Of a DNA stretch of 64,000 bases, positions 7,322-17,016 are shown one piece after another (the first letter of the stretch is position 1; each line of letters starts with the position of its first letter). The DNA is from Aurantiacibacter sp. D1-12. GTDB lineage: Bacteria > Pseudomonadota > Alphaproteobacteria > Sphingomonadales > Sphingomonadaceae. A program made the position numbers and the translations under genes. The stretch lies in NCBI RefSeq assembly GCF_028858515.1, contig NZ_JAPJZJ010000004.1, positions 1-64,000 of the forward strand, given 5' to 3'. Below the pieces are notes generated by a model. The model searched no databases, was not told the origin of the DNA, and was given only the letters and a program-made list of their open reading frames with translations.

Positions 7322-9241
7322 TCATGCGGGTTGCGGATCGGGGCTTCCGTCCGCATCGCCCTCTTCATCGTTTGCTTCTGCTGCCTTTGCGCTCTGCTTG
7401 GCAACCCTCTCTTCGGAAATCTCGCGCGGGGGCGAGTAGGAAATGATCGAATCGCCCGGCTGCGGTTCGGGTGCGCCGGCATGGGTGAAGAACACCAGTT
7501 CGCCGCTCGGTTTGACCAGTAGCAGCATGTTCGCCGCTTCGGGCAGAGTTTCGCGCGCATCGTTGATGTCGAACTGTTCGGAAAGCTTGGTGCGGCGGAA
7601 AACCCAGCCCTCTCTTGAGCGTTGCTGCACATCGTCGACACCCCAGCCAGAGGCAAACAGTGCGCGGCCGCGAAGCGAGGCAGGGATGGCGCGGTGATCA
7701 TCATCGTCGGCACCCTCGCCCAGCTGATAGACCTTGTCAGTACCGATCTCGGGCGCGAATTCGGAGCAGACAAGCGCATTGTACGCCTCGTTATCGGTCG
7801 CTGCTACGAGCGACTGGAACGGGGCGAGATCGAGATTGTGCTCGGTCGCCTCGTTCAGGATTTCGCCATGATAAGTCGGCAGGCCGAGACTCCGCGCTGG
7901 CTTCAACCGTTGCCACGAAGAATCGACGATCATCACTGGCGTATCCAGCTTGTGCAGCCGCTCCGCCAGCGCGATGGTCCACGGCGTGGCCCCCGCAATC
8001 AGCAACCCCGGCCGCGTCGCGCCTTTGACGCCGAGCAGCCGCGCGACGAGATTGACGGTAAAACCGTGCGCAACAATCGTGGCCACAACCACCGCGAAGC
8101 TGAGCCCGATCAGGATCGAGCCGTCACCATAGCCGAGCTCGTTCATGCGCAGCGCGAACAGGCCGCTAATCGCCACCAGCACGATTCCGCGCGGGGCAAT
8201 CCACGCGAGGAAGAACCGCTCGTTCCAAGGGATCGAACTACCCAGCAGCGAAATGAGGATGGTCGCCGGTCGCACAAAGAACAGCAGCGCGAGCAGGAAG
8301 AGATACAGCCGTAGCCCCGAAACCTCGAACGGGTTCAGATAGGTCAGCTCGGTCAGGTCGAGCGAAGCGGCGAGCAGGATAAAGATGCCCGAGACCAGCA
8401 GGACCGCAATGTTCTGTTTGAACGGATGGATGCTGCGCAGGCTCGACACGTGCATGTTCGCCAGCGCAATGCCCATCACGGTCACAGCCACAAGGCCGGC
8501 CTCGTGCTCGATCTTGTTGCAGGCCACGAATATGCCAACGACCACGACAAGCAGCACGGGCACCTTGAGGAATTCGGGCACGTGGCCGCGCGGGAAGCTC
8601 CACGCGATCAGTTTGGCCGCCGCCCAGCCGATGACCGCAGAGACGATTGCGACGAAGCCGATCCAGGGGATGACTTCAAACGCCGTGCCGCCATCCTGCG
8701 CGGTGGTGCGGAAATATTCGTAGGCCAGCACGGCGCACAGCGCGCCTATGGGATCGTTGACGATCGCTTCCCATTTGAGGAGCGCCGCGGGCCGCTGCTG
8801 CACCGATGACTGGCGCAACAGCGGGATCACCACTGTGGGCCCTGTCACGATCAGGATACCCGCAAACAGAATGGCCACCGGCCACACCAGCCCGGCCACG
8901 TAATAGGCCGCAAGCGAGCCGAGCAACCAGCCAACAGGCGCGCCTATCAGCACCAGTCGCCCAACGCCGCCGCCGTATTTGCGAAGTTCGCGGAAATCGA
9001 GGCTCAGCCCGCCTTCGAACAGAATCAGGGCAACACCGATGCCCACCATCGGTTCGAGCAGGTCGCCAAAGGCACCCACGGGGTCGAGCAGGCGATATCC
9101 GAAATAGCCGCACACCGGCCCGGCAATAAAACCGGCCGCCAGCATCAGGACGATAGCGGGCCAGCCCGTTCGCCACGCGAGCCACTGGGCGCCAATGCCA
9201 AGCACGCCGACGAGCGCGATAGTGAGCGCCTGTGATTCCAT
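7322..9241 (-). CDS. CPA1-type Na+(K+)/H+ antiporter with TrkA-N domain
   Basis: 639 residues from ATG 9241, which is preceded by GGGGAG; ATG 9265 is an in-frame alternative. About a dozen hydrophobic segments cover residues 1-390, including FEGGLSLDFREL typical of NhaP-type exchangers and the conserved GPTVVIPLL segment. Residues from about 405 form a Rossmann-like TrkA-N domain (LLIAGATPWTIALAERL) that probably senses nucleotides, and the tail is acidic. It exchanges monovalent cations for protons across the inner membrane. Ion specificity cannot be read from sequence. Confidence 0.88.
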   Translation of the reverse strand: MESQALTIALVGVLGIGAQWLAWRTGWPAIVLMLAAGFIAGPVCGYFGYRLLDPVGAFGDLLEPMVGIGVALILFEGGLSLDFRELRKYGGGVGRLVLIGAPVGWLLGSLAAYYVAGLVWPVAILFAGILIVTGPTVVIPLLRQSSVQQRPAALLKWEAIVNDPIGALCAVLAYEYFRTTAQDGGTAFEVIPWIGFVAIVSAVIGWAAAKLIAWSFPRGHVPEFLKVPVLLVVVVGIFVACNKIEHEAGLVAVTVMGIALANMHVSSLRSIHPFKQNIAVLLVSGIFILLAASLDLTELTYLNPFEVSGLRLYLFLLALLFFVRPATILISLLGSSIPWNERFFLAWIAPRGIVLVAISGLFALRMNELGYGDGSILIGLSFAVVVATIVAHGFTVNLVARLLGVKGATRPGLLIAGATPWTIALAERLHKLDTPVMIVDSSWQRLKPARSLGLPTYHGEILNEATEHNLDLAPFQSLVAATDNEAYNALVCSEFAPEIGTDKVYQLGEGADDDDHRAIPASLRGRALFASGWGVDDVQQRSREGWVFRRTKLSEQFDINDARETLPEAANMLLLVKPSGELVFFTHAGAPEPQPGDSIISYSPPREISEERVAKQSAKAAEANDEEGDADGSPDPQPA

Positions 9242-9336
9242 GAAACTCCCCGGGCCGAGGCCCACCTAACCCGCTGCTTTGTTAGCAGATCAATGCGTGA
9301 AGAAGTGATTCTTTCCGTAAAATCTTGCGAGGTCGG

Positions 9337-9873
9337 CTAATGTCCCTCGAACGAGACGACAGCATGGGTGGCAAGCTCCTCTGCCGCCAGCGCCTCCTTG
9401 CCGCCGAGTACGGGCAAATCGATGACGAACAGAGCGTCAGTCACAACCGCACCCGCGCGGCGGAGAAGGCGCGTTCCGGCAATCGCCGTGCCGCCGGTAG
9501 CGAGCAGATCGTCAACCACCAGCACGCGCTGGCCTTCCTCGATCAGCGTCGGATCGAGCTCCAACCGCGCGGTGCCATATTCGAGCGCATAGTCCTCGCC
9601 TAACGTCTCGACAGGCAGCTTCCCGGCCTTGCGCAACGGTATGAAGCCCTTGCCCAGTTCAAGCGCCAGCGCAGTGCCGAAGATAAAGCCGCGCGCCTCG
9701 ATACCGGCCACCGCATCGGCCTCTAGCCCGGAAGCAATATCGGCGAGCGCTTGCACGCTCGCCGACAATCCCTCGCCATGGGCAAGGAGGGTAGTAATGT
9801 CACGAAACTGGATGCCGGACTTCGGAAAGTCCGGGACCGTGCGGATCAGCCCTTTAAGCTGCGACTGATCCAA
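9337..9873 (-). CDS. apt: Adenine phosphoribosyltransferase
   Basis: 178 residues, the usual length. It salvages adenine with PRPP to AMP. The PRPP-binding motif VLVVDDLLATGGTA lies near residue 118 and the adenine-recognition region IEARGFIFG near 58. It starts eight bases after the cytochrome c1 stop codon, so it probably shares the bc1 transcript. The ATG start is unambiguous. Confidence 0.95.
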   Translation of the reverse strand: MDQSQLKGLIRTVPDFPKSGIQFRDITTLLAHGEGLSASVQALADIASGLEADAVAGIEARGFIFGTALALELGKGFIPLRKAGKLPVETLGEDYALEYGTARLELDPTLIEEGQRVLVVDDLLATGGTAIAGTRLLRRAGAVVTDALFVIDLPVLGGKEALAAEELATHAVVSFEGH

Positions 9874-9880
9874 CGGGCAA

Positions 9881-10747
9881 TCAGTCGTCTTCGCGCTTCG
9901 GCTTAACTGCGGACCAGACCGACTTCTTGGCGAACCAGGCGAGGATCGTGGCGAACAGCGTGAATGCGAGGATCCACCAACCGGTGCGCTTGCGCTCCAT
10001 CATCTTCGGCTCGGCCGTCCAGGTCAGGAACGCGGCAACGTCCTGCGACATCTGGTCGACAGTCGCTTCGGGCGCCACGCCGTTCTCGTCCACCGCATAG
10101 GTCACCTGACCATCCTGCAGAGGTGCCGGCATGGCAATCGCCAGACCTTCAAAGTACGGATTGAAGTGCAGACCCTCGCCTACCTGGAATTCGGGGAATT
10201 CCTCGGTCAGCAGCTCGCCATCTTCATTTGCGTAGGTGGCCATGTCTTCATAACCGGTCAGCAGCGAATAGACATAATTGGTGCCATCACCGCGTGCCTT
10301 GGTGATCAGTGACAGGTCAGGCGGCGAGCCGAGGCCAGCATAGGCCACGGGCGGGAAATTGTCGGTTGGCAGACCTGCCGAGCGCGTGACTTCACCGGTG
10401 CTCGGATCATAATGCGGGATCTGGTAGCTCTCTGCCTCTGCCTTGATCTGCGCATCCGAGTAGCCGAGATCGGCAAGGTTACGGAAAGCGACATAGCCCA
10501 GCGAGTGACAGGCGGCGCAGGCTTCCTTGTAGACCTGATAGCCGCGCTGCAGCTGGGCCTGATCCCAACGGCCGAACGGGCCATCAGAAGCAAAGCCGCC
10601 TTCTGGAGCGTGGGGTTCGGCGTGGAAGGCATAGCCAGCTTGCGGCTCCACCTCTTCGGTTGCAGCGGTATAGGCGCCAACGCCGAAAGCAAGCAGCACC
10701 ACGAAGGTGAAGCCAAGACCAATGAGCATGCCAACAAGACGGATCAT
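9881..10747 (-). CDS. petC: Cytochrome c1 of the bc1 complex
   Basis: 288 residues. An N-terminal signal/membrane helix precedes the heme c site CAACHS near residue 84. The axial Met is probably in AIAMPAPL near 205, and a C-terminal transmembrane anchor (GWWILAFTLFATILAWF) ends in basic residues. It accepts electrons from the Rieske protein and passes them to soluble or membrane cytochrome c in the periplasm. It is the third gene of the petA-petB-petC operon. Confidence 0.95.
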   Translation of the reverse strand: MIRLVGMLIGLGFTFVVLLAFGVGAYTAATEEVEPQAGYAFHAEPHAPEGGFASDGPFGRWDQAQLQRGYQVYKEACAACHSLGYVAFRNLADLGYSDAQIKAEAESYQIPHYDPSTGEVTRSAGLPTDNFPPVAYAGLGSPPDLSLITKARGDGTNYVYSLLTGYEDMATYANEDGELLTEEFPEFQVGEGLHFNPYFEGLAIAMPAPLQDGQVTYAVDENGVAPEATVDQMSQDVAAFLTWTAEPKMMERKRTGWWILAFTLFATILAWFAKKSVWSAVKPKREDD

Positions 10748-10776
10748 GATATTATCTTTCCTCTATGCCGGTTGCT

Positions 10777-12072
10777 TCAGGCGCCTGCCGGCTCGGCGTT
10801 TTCGCCAAGCACAGCCTTCTTGTCCGATCCAAGGACCGCTTCGGTAATCGAGTACGGCAGCGGATCCGGACGCTCGATTGAGGAGACGATCGGCAGGATC
10901 ACCAGGAAGTGCAGGAAGTAGTATGCGGTCGCGATCTGGCTGATCATCACATAGGGCTCTTCCGCCGGCGCACCCCCGCAGACGAACAGCACCGCCATGC
11001 AAGGGATCAGACCGAACCAGAAGAACTTGCGGAACAGCGGGCGGTAGTGGCCGCTGCGCACCGGACCCTTGTCCAGCCACGGCAGGAAGAACCATACCAG
11101 GATAGCCGCGAACATCGCCAGCACACCCCACAGCTTCGCCGGAAGGATGAAGTCGAAAGTGAAGGCACGCAGGATCGCGTAGAACGGATAGAAATACCAT
11201 TCCGGAACGATATGCGCCGGAGTCGAAAGCGGGTTCGCTTCGATGTAGTTATCCGGGTGCCCCAGCACGTTCGGCAGGAAGAACACGAACGCGAAGTAGA
11301 TCAGCAGGAATACGCCGAGGCCGAAACCGTCCTTCGCCGTGTAGTACGGGTGGAACGGCAGGGTATCGCTTTCCTGCTTTACTTCCACACCGGTCGGGTT
11401 GCTCGAACCAGGAATGTGCAGCGCCCAGATGTGCAGGATCACACAGCCGGCGATCACGAACGGCAGCAGATAGTGCAAGCTGAAGAAGCGGTTCAGCGCG
11501 GCATTGTCCGGCGCATAACCGCCCAGCAGCCACACCTTGATACTTTCACCCACCAGCGGGATGGCTTCGAACAGGCCGGTGATAACCTGCGCGCCCCAGA
11601 AGCTCATCTGGCCCCACGGTAGCACGTAGCCCATGAAGGCAGTCGCCATCATCAGCAGGAAGATGACCACGCCGATCAGCCAGATCATTTCGCGCGGCGG
11701 CTTGTACGAAGCGTAGAAAAAGCCGCGGAAGATGTGGATGTAGATCACGAGGAAGAAGAAGCTGGCGCCATTGGCGTGCGCATAACGCATCAGCCAGCCC
11801 CAGTTGACGTCGCGCATGATGTGCTCGACCGAAGCGAAGGCCACGCCTGCATCGGCCGCATAATGCATCGCCAGCACAACGCCTGTAACGATCTGCAGCA
11901 CTAGGCAGAAGCCTGCCAGCACACCGAAATTCCAGAAGTAGGAAAGGTTGCGCGGAACCGGATAGCCAGCGCCTACCGCATTGTAGACAAGGCGCGGAAG
12001 CGGCAGCCGTTCGTCGAGGAACTTGGTGAAGCCGTTTTGCGGCGTGTATTCCTTGGCCCAGGGAAAGCTCAT
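10777..12072 (-). CDS. petB: Cytochrome b of the bc1 complex
   Basis: 431 residues with eight predicted membrane helices. Two pairs of heme-ligating histidines are visible: the helix containing [10 protein letters not shown] with [12 protein letters not shown], and SLHYLLPF with ILHIWALH. The quinol-site motif PEWY lies in [10 protein letters not shown] near residue 283. It houses hemes bL and bH and the Qo/Qi sites. The tail after the last helix is somewhat extended. It lies between petA and petC with short spacers. Confidence 0.96.
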   Translation of the reverse strand: MSFPWAKEYTPQNGFTKFLDERLPLPRLVYNAVGAGYPVPRNLSYFWNFGVLAGFCLVLQIVTGVVLAMHYAADAGVAFASVEHIMRDVNWGWLMRYAHANGASFFFLVIYIHIFRGFFYASYKPPREMIWLIGVVIFLLMMATAFMGYVLPWGQMSFWGAQVITGLFEAIPLVGESIKVWLLGGYAPDNAALNRFFSLHYLLPFVIAGCVILHIWALHIPGSSNPTGVEVKQESDTLPFHPYYTAKDGFGLGVFLLIYFAFVFFLPNVLGHPDNYIEANPLSTPAHIVPEWYFYPFYAILRAFTFDFILPAKLWGVLAMFAAILVWFFLPWLDKGPVRSGHYRPLFRKFFWFGLIPCMAVLFVCGGAPAEEPYVMISQIATAYYFLHFLVILPIVSSIERPDPLPYSITEAVLGSDKKAVLGENAEPAGA

Positions 12073-12090
12073 GGTTGTCTCTTCCTCGCC

Positions 12091-12660
12091 TTACCCGATC
12101 ACGATCGTCGTGTCGGAAGTGAAAGTATAGTCGGGGACCACAAGGTTGGTCGGCGCCGGACCTTTGCGGATGCGCGCTGCGGTATCGTAATGCGAACCGT
12201 GGCACGGGCAGAAATAGCCGTTGTATTCGCCCTTGTTCTCACCCGTGGCAGCGCCCAGCGGCACACAGCCGAGGTGCGTACACACGCCCATTACCACCAG
12301 CACATCTTCATGGCCGGGCTGGGTGCGATCTTCGAGCGATTCAGGATCACGTAGCGAATCTGTGGCAACCGCGTTGGCTTCATCGATCTCGCCCTGCGTC
12401 AGGCGGCGGACGAAAACCGGCTGCTTGCGGAACGAAGCCTTTACGGCCTGACCGACCTGCAGCTCGCTGATGTCGAGCTCTGTCGTGCTGGCCGCAAGCA
12501 CGTCTGCCGACGGCGACATCTGGCTGACCAGCGGATAGACCATCGCCAGTCCGCCGATGCCGGCGGCCGAAACCGCTGCTATTTCAATAAAGTCACGGCG
12601 ACGGACACCTTCTTCGGTGCCCGCTTCGCTCGTTTCAGGATTGCCAGTGGTGGTTGCCAT
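12091..12660 (-). CDS. petA: Rieske iron-sulfur subunit of the bc1 complex
   Basis: 189 residues. The N-terminus carries a twin-arginine-like segment RRRDFIE followed by a hydrophobic helix, consistent with Tat-dependent insertion as a membrane anchor. The 2Fe-2S ligands are in CTHLGC near residue 127 and CPCHGSHYD near 151. It is the first gene of the bc1 operon. Its cofactor depends on Fe-S assembly, for which a complete SUF operon lies elsewhere in this window. Confidence 0.96.
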   Translation of the reverse strand: MATTTGNPETSEAGTEEGVRRRDFIEIAAVSAAGIGGLAMVYPLVSQMSPSADVLAASTTELDISELQVGQAVKASFRKQPVFVRRLTQGEIDEANAVATDSLRDPESLEDRTQPGHEDVLVVMGVCTHLGCVPLGAATGENKGEYNGYFCPCHGSHYDTAARIRKGPAPTNLVVPDYTFTSDTTIVIG

Positions 12661-12686
12661 ATCCCTGCCTTACGTGTCGAACCTGT

Positions 12687-12705
12687 TGACGGCAGAGCGC
12701 CGTCA
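12687..12705. promoter_or_regulatory. Inverted repeat in petA leader region
   Basis: Perfect 7-bp arms TGACGGC (12687-12693) and GCCGTCA (12699-12705) flank a 5-base loop, about 27 bases ahead of the petA ATG. There is no T-run, so it is not a typical terminator; it may be an operator or leader hairpin. The rest of the roughly 200-base gap to the next gene shows only a short ACCCGC/GCGGGT hairpin at 12802-12818. Confidence 0.3.
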
Positions 12706-12865
12706 GCTCGCTAAGAAACCCTTTTTGCCGCAGCTTGCAAGAAATGCATGCGTGGAGCGGCAGCTTGGCGCGGCTGATAGACGAGCAAATCGGCCATGCC
12801 AACCCGCCTTTTGCGGGTAATTTCGCAAGAGCCGTTGCGCGGGGCGCATTCGGTCAGGCTGGCGA

Positions 12866-13540
12866 TCAATCCGGAAGCGCAATCAGGCTGAACTGCCGGC
12901 CATCGGTCGGTCCCCCTCGATGCGTGGCCCGGCGATAGGAATGAAAACCGCTTTCCCCCGCGTAGGTGTCGATTCGCAAGGCATCGATTTCACCGACCTC
13001 TGCCTGCTCCAGCTTGCTGGCAACGTAGCCGGCAAGATCGAACTGCCACTTGTTATTCGTCCCTTCGGTAAAGAAGCGCGCATCTTCTTTGGTGAAGCAA
13101 TCGCGCATATCGGCGCCAACCTCATAGTTCGCCTGGGCAATGCAGGGACCAATGGCGGCCACGATCCGGCTTCGCCTTGCACCTTGCGCCTCCATCTGGC
13201 GAACGGTGTTGGCGATGATCCCGGCCTGCGCCCCGCGCCACCCGGCGTGGGCAGCGGCAATCACACCCGCTTGCTCATCGGCAAAAAGCACCGGCGCGCA
13301 GTCCGCCGTCACGATTGCCAGCGCACAGCGCGCGTTGTCGATCACCATCGCGTCTGCCTCCGGCCGATCGCAATCCGGGAAAGGGCGCACCAGCCCAAGC
13401 GCCACGGCGGAATGGACCTGCTTCACCCGGGCGACTGGCATGTCGCCAACCGCCAGATGCATATGCCCTGCATCGCTTTGCGCGGCAGTGAGAAAGCCAT
13501 GCGGTACGCGCAGTGCGGCGGAGCGGATGATATCAGCCAA
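12866..13540 (-). CDS. pgeF: Laccase-domain protein (YfiH/PgeF family)
   Basis: 224 residues. The metal-binding and catalytic signatures of the DUF152/YfiH family are visible: VTADCAPVLFAD near residue 80 and HAGWRGA near 97, with an N-terminal MADIIRS. The family is annotated as polyphenol oxidase but members act as purine nucleoside phosphorylase/adenosine deaminase (LACC1) or as peptidoglycan-editing enzymes (PgeF). Which activity applies here is not determinable. Its start overlaps the pepN 3' end by eight bases, suggesting co-transcription. Confidence 0.85.
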   Translation of the reverse strand: MADIIRSAALRVPHGFLTAAQSDAGHMHLAVGDMPVARVKQVHSAVALGLVRPFPDCDRPEADAMVIDNARCALAIVTADCAPVLFADEQAGVIAAAHAGWRGAQAGIIANTVRQMEAQGARRSRIVAAIGPCIAQANYEVGADMRDCFTKEDARFFTEGTNNKWQFDLAGYVASKLEQAEVGEIDALRIDTYAGESGFHSYRRATHRGGPTDGRQFSLIALPD

Positions 13541-16187
13541 GGCTACGGCTCACCTGCTCGCTTGTGTCGCGCGACAAGTTGCCCGCAGCCGCGATCCGCT
13601 CAAGCTCCGCCTTCATCAGTGCCGAACGCTTGGGCTCGATCCGCCGCCAACGGCCCAGAGGGGTGACAAAGCGCGCCGCCGTTTGCGGATTGATCGGATC
13701 GAGCGCGAGGATCAGATCAGCGATCATGCGATAGCCTTCGCCGCTCTCTGCATGGAAGGCCTGCGGGTTGACCGCAAAGCCCATATAGAGCGCCCGCACG
13801 CGGTTGGGGTTCTTGAGCGTAAATTGCGGATGCTCGGCCAACGCCTTCACATGCTCCAGCGCATCGGGATGCATGGACATGCTCTGCAGACTGAACCACT
13901 TGTCGATCACCAGCGCATTGCCTTGGTAGCGGTTGTAGAAATCCATAAGTGCGCTTGTCCGCTCGAACCCGTCGAGCCCTGCGAGCACCATCAGCGCACC
14001 CTGCCGGTCGGTCATGTTGTCCGCGTTCTTGTATTGCTCGGCAGCAATAGCCTTCGCGCGATCGGGATTGCCCGCGGCGAGATAGATCAGCGCCTGCGTC
14101 TTCACCTTGCGCGCCCCGCGTGCCTCTGCCGAAAGGTCATAGGCCACCGCACTCGCGCGTTGGTGGAGCGCGACGAAGTCGTCTTCCAGTGCACTCGCAA
14201 TGGCAGCGCGCAGGGCGCTGCGTTCGGCGTGGATGGCAGCCGGGTCTGCCACCAGCATGGTTTCAGCAAGGTAGCCTTCGCTTGGCAGCACCAGCAATTC
14301 GCCGCGCATCAAGTCATCAAGCGCGTCGTCAGCCAGAATCGCAGCCACCGCGCCGGTGATGGCCTCTTCACCGGCGCGTTTGGCCGTATCACTCAGGTCG
14401 CCAGCGACCGCCGCCTTGAGGTGACCGACGATCAGATCCTGTAGCGCTTCGTAGCGAGCGAACGGATCGTCATCATGCGCCGCGAGGAACACCAGATCGC
14501 TCTGCGAAACCTCGCGTTCGATCACCACTGGCGCGGTGAAGCCGCGATTGATCGATAGTATCGGAGTCTTGGAATATCCAGAAAAGCTGAAGCTCTCTTG
14601 AGATTCGTTTAACGTAACTAGCTGTTCGCCGTTATGTTTTTGGGAATCAACATCATAGAGCGCGACTCGTAGCGGAATCGGCATCGGCTGCTTGTCTGGT
14701 TGGCCAGGGGTAGGCGGGACCTCCTGCGACAGGTGCAAAGTGGCGGTATCGCCCGCATGTTCGAGCTTGACAGAGACCTTTGGCGTGCCCGCCTGGCTGT
14801 ACCAGAGGCGGAATTGCGAGAGGTCGAGCCCAGCACCGTCTTCCATCGCCTTGATGAAGTCCTCGCACGTCGCCGCCTCGCCATCGTGGCGGTCGAAATA
14901 GAGGTCCGTGCCCGCACGGAACCGCCCTTCACCGCACATGGACCGCATCATGCGGATGACTTCGGCACCCTTGTTGTAGACCGTGGCGGTGTAGAAGTTG
15001 GATATCTCGCGGTAGCTGTCCGGGCGGATCGGGTGCGCCAGCGGACCCCCATCTTCGGGAAATTGCGCCCCGCGCAGCACGCGCACATCCTCAATCCGCT
15101 TGACCGGCGCGCTGCCCATGTCCTGGCTGAACAGCTGGTCGCGCAGCACGGTGAAGCCTTCCTTCAGGCTCAGCTGGAACCAGTCGCGGCAAGTCACGCG
15201 GTTGCCCGACCAGTTGTGGAAGTATTCGTGCGCGATCACGCCTTCGACCCCGTCAAAATCGCCATCGGTGGCGGTTTCGGGATCGGCGAGCACATATTTC
15301 GTGTTGAAGACGTTGAGGCCCTTGTTCTCCATCGCTCCCATGTTGAAATCGCTCACCGCGACAATGTTGAACAGGTCGAGATCGTATTCGCGGCCGAACA
15401 CCTCCTCATCCCAACGCATAGATTTCTTGAGCGATTCCATCGCGTGGCCGGTCCGCTCAAGATCGCCTTCACGGACATAGATGTTGAGCGCGACTTCACG
15501 GCCGCCACAAGTGGTGAAGCTATCCGAATTGGCGACAAGATCGCCCGCAACCAATGCAAACAGATAGGAGGGCTTGGGCCAAGGGTCGTGCCACTCGGCC
15601 CAGTGCATGCCATCCTCTCCTTCGCCCTGCGCTTCGAGATTGCCGTTGCACAGAAGGACAGGGAACTGCGCCTTCGACCCACTCATCCGCACGCGGTAGG
15701 TCGAGAGAACGTCAGGACGATCAGGGAAGAAGGTGATGCGGCGGAAGCCCTCCGCCTCGCATTGGGTGCAGAGCATGCCTTCAGAGGCATAGAGCCCCAT
15801 CAGCGTTGTGTTCTCAGACGGATTGATCTGTGTTGTGATGCGGAGCTCGTGCGTCTCGCCAGCCAGCGGAATGATCAGATCATCGCCGTCCATTGACCAG
15901 TCACTCGCCATCTCGCCATCGACCTGCACCGAAAGCGGCTCAAGCGTATCGCCGTTCAGGCGGATGGTGGGTGACGCGTCCGCCTTGGCATTGCGTGTGA
16001 CGGTGAGCGTAGAAACAACGCGCGTTGCCTCCAGCCCCAGATCAAACTCCAGCGCAATTTCGGGCACCAGCCAGGGGAAGGGCTTGTAATCCTCTCGCCT
16101 GATCTCGACCGGTTCCTGCGGCGTGGGCGCAGCGTCAGCCATTTCGGGGTTGCCATCGGGGGCGGAGGGGGTGCGTGCAATATCCAT
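13533..16187 (-). CDS. pepN: Aminopeptidase N (M1 family)
   Basis: 884 residues, the standard bacterial PepN length. The exopeptidase motif GAMENKGLN precedes the zinc site HEYFHNW with the third ligand Glu in LKEGFT. It cleaves N-terminal residues from peptides in the cytoplasm. The N-terminal extension (about 30 residues, Pro-rich) is a little longer than usual, but ATG 16187 is the only good start before the conserved region. A large plus-strand frame opposite it is a shadow. Confidence 0.95.
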   Translation of the reverse strand: MDIARTPSAPDGNPEMADAAPTPQEPVEIRREDYKPFPWLVPEIALEFDLGLEATRVVSTLTVTRNAKADASPTIRLNGDTLEPLSVQVDGEMASDWSMDGDDLIIPLAGETHELRITTQINPSENTTLMGLYASEGMLCTQCEAEGFRRITFFPDRPDVLSTYRVRMSGSKAQFPVLLCNGNLEAQGEGEDGMHWAEWHDPWPKPSYLFALVAGDLVANSDSFTTCGGREVALNIYVREGDLERTGHAMESLKKSMRWDEEVFGREYDLDLFNIVAVSDFNMGAMENKGLNVFNTKYVLADPETATDGDFDGVEGVIAHEYFHNWSGNRVTCRDWFQLSLKEGFTVLRDQLFSQDMGSAPVKRIEDVRVLRGAQFPEDGGPLAHPIRPDSYREISNFYTATVYNKGAEVIRMMRSMCGEGRFRAGTDLYFDRHDGEAATCEDFIKAMEDGAGLDLSQFRLWYSQAGTPKVSVKLEHAGDTATLHLSQEVPPTPGQPDKQPMPIPLRVALYDVDSQKHNGEQLVTLNESQESFSFSGYSKTPILSINRGFTAPVVIEREVSQSDLVFLAAHDDDPFARYEALQDLIVGHLKAAVAGDLSDTAKRAGEEAITGAVAAILADDALDDLMRGELLVLPSEGYLAETMLVADPAAIHAERSALRAAIASALEDDFVALHQRASAVAYDLSAEARGARKVKTQALIYLAAGNPDRAKAIAAEQYKNADNMTDRQGALMVLAGLDGFERTSALMDFYNRYQGNALVIDKWFSLQSMSMHPDALEHVKALAEHPQFTLKNPNRVRALYMGFAVNPQAFHAESGEGYRMIADLILALDPINPQTAARFVTPLGRWRRIEPKRSALMKAELERIAAAGNLSRDTSEQVSRSLG

Positions 16188-16239
16188 AAGGCGAAACTGG
16201 GGCTTTCTCTTGGGCGTGTCGAGTGGCTAAACGCTCGAC

Positions 16240-17016
16240 ATGGCAAATCTGTTCATATTTGGCCTCGGTTACACCGCGAAACGCGTCAAGGCGCAGGCCG
16301 TGGCTCTTGGCTGGAAAGTGTCCGCCACCGGCAGTGATGGTGATGTGGACTTTACTGACAATACCGCCGTGACGTCAGCTCTGAAGAGCGCAGAATACGT
16401 ACTGTCCTCGGTCCCACCGCGCGATGAGGCCGACCCGGTACTAAGCACTTACGGCCATGCGCTGGCTGGCAAACGGCTCGGCTATCTCTCCTCCACTGGC
16501 GTCTATGGCGATGCCGGCGGAGCGTGGGTCGATGAAGGCTCGCCAACGGGAACGGGCCGACGCACTGCGCGCGCGGAGTGCGATGCGCTGTGGCTGGAAC
16601 GCCGCGCGCATGTGTTCCGCTTGCCGGGCATCTACGGGCCGGGCCGGAGCGCTTTCGACCGAATACGAAGCGGCAAGGCCCATCGCATCGACTTGCCAGG
16701 ACAGGTGTTCAGCCGCGTGCACGTGGAAGACATTGCCAGCGGCGTGGCCGCGGCGATGAGTAGCGATGCACCTTCGGGGGCCTACAACCTCGGCGATGAT
16801 CTGCCGTGCAGCCAGAACGAGCTGATCGAACATGCCTGCGCGCTTCTCGGGCAAGAACCCCCACCGCTGCAAACGATGGAGGAGGCAGGCCTCTCCGAAA
16901 TGGCGCGCGGTTTCTATGCCGAGAACCGCCGCGTTGCGAACGGCAAGGCGAAGCGCGTGCTCGGCTGGCAGCCGCAGTTTCCTACCTACCGCAAAGGTCT
17001 CAGAAGTTTGCTCTAG
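16240..17016 (+). CDS. Atypical SDR-family NAD(P)-binding protein
   Basis: 258 residues. The N-terminal nucleotide-binding motif reads FGLGYTA, a compressed version of the usual GxxGxxG, as in YeeZ-like atypical short-chain dehydrogenases. The segment YLSSTGVYGD near residue 83 carries the conserved Ser and Tyr of extended SDRs. The substrate is unknown. Its stop codon TAG at 17014-17016 shares bases with the TAG stop of the convergent transporter gene. Confidence 0.82.
   Translation: MANLFIFGLGYTAKRVKAQAVALGWKVSATGSDGDVDFTDNTAVTSALKSAEYVLSSVPPRDEADPVLSTYGHALAGKRLGYLSSTGVYGDAGGAWVDEGSPTGTGRRTARAECDALWLERRAHVFRLPGIYGPGRSAFDRIRSGKAHRIDLPGQVFSRVHVEDIASGVAAAMSSDAPSGAYNLGDDLPCSQNELIEHACALLGQEPPPLQTMEEAGLSEMARGFYAENRRVANGKAKRVLGWQPQFPTYRKGLRSLL

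Noticed and set aside
14700-15896. A 398-codon plus-strand frame
   Set aside because: It is antisense to pepN, which has intact catalytic motifs; the frame has no domain.
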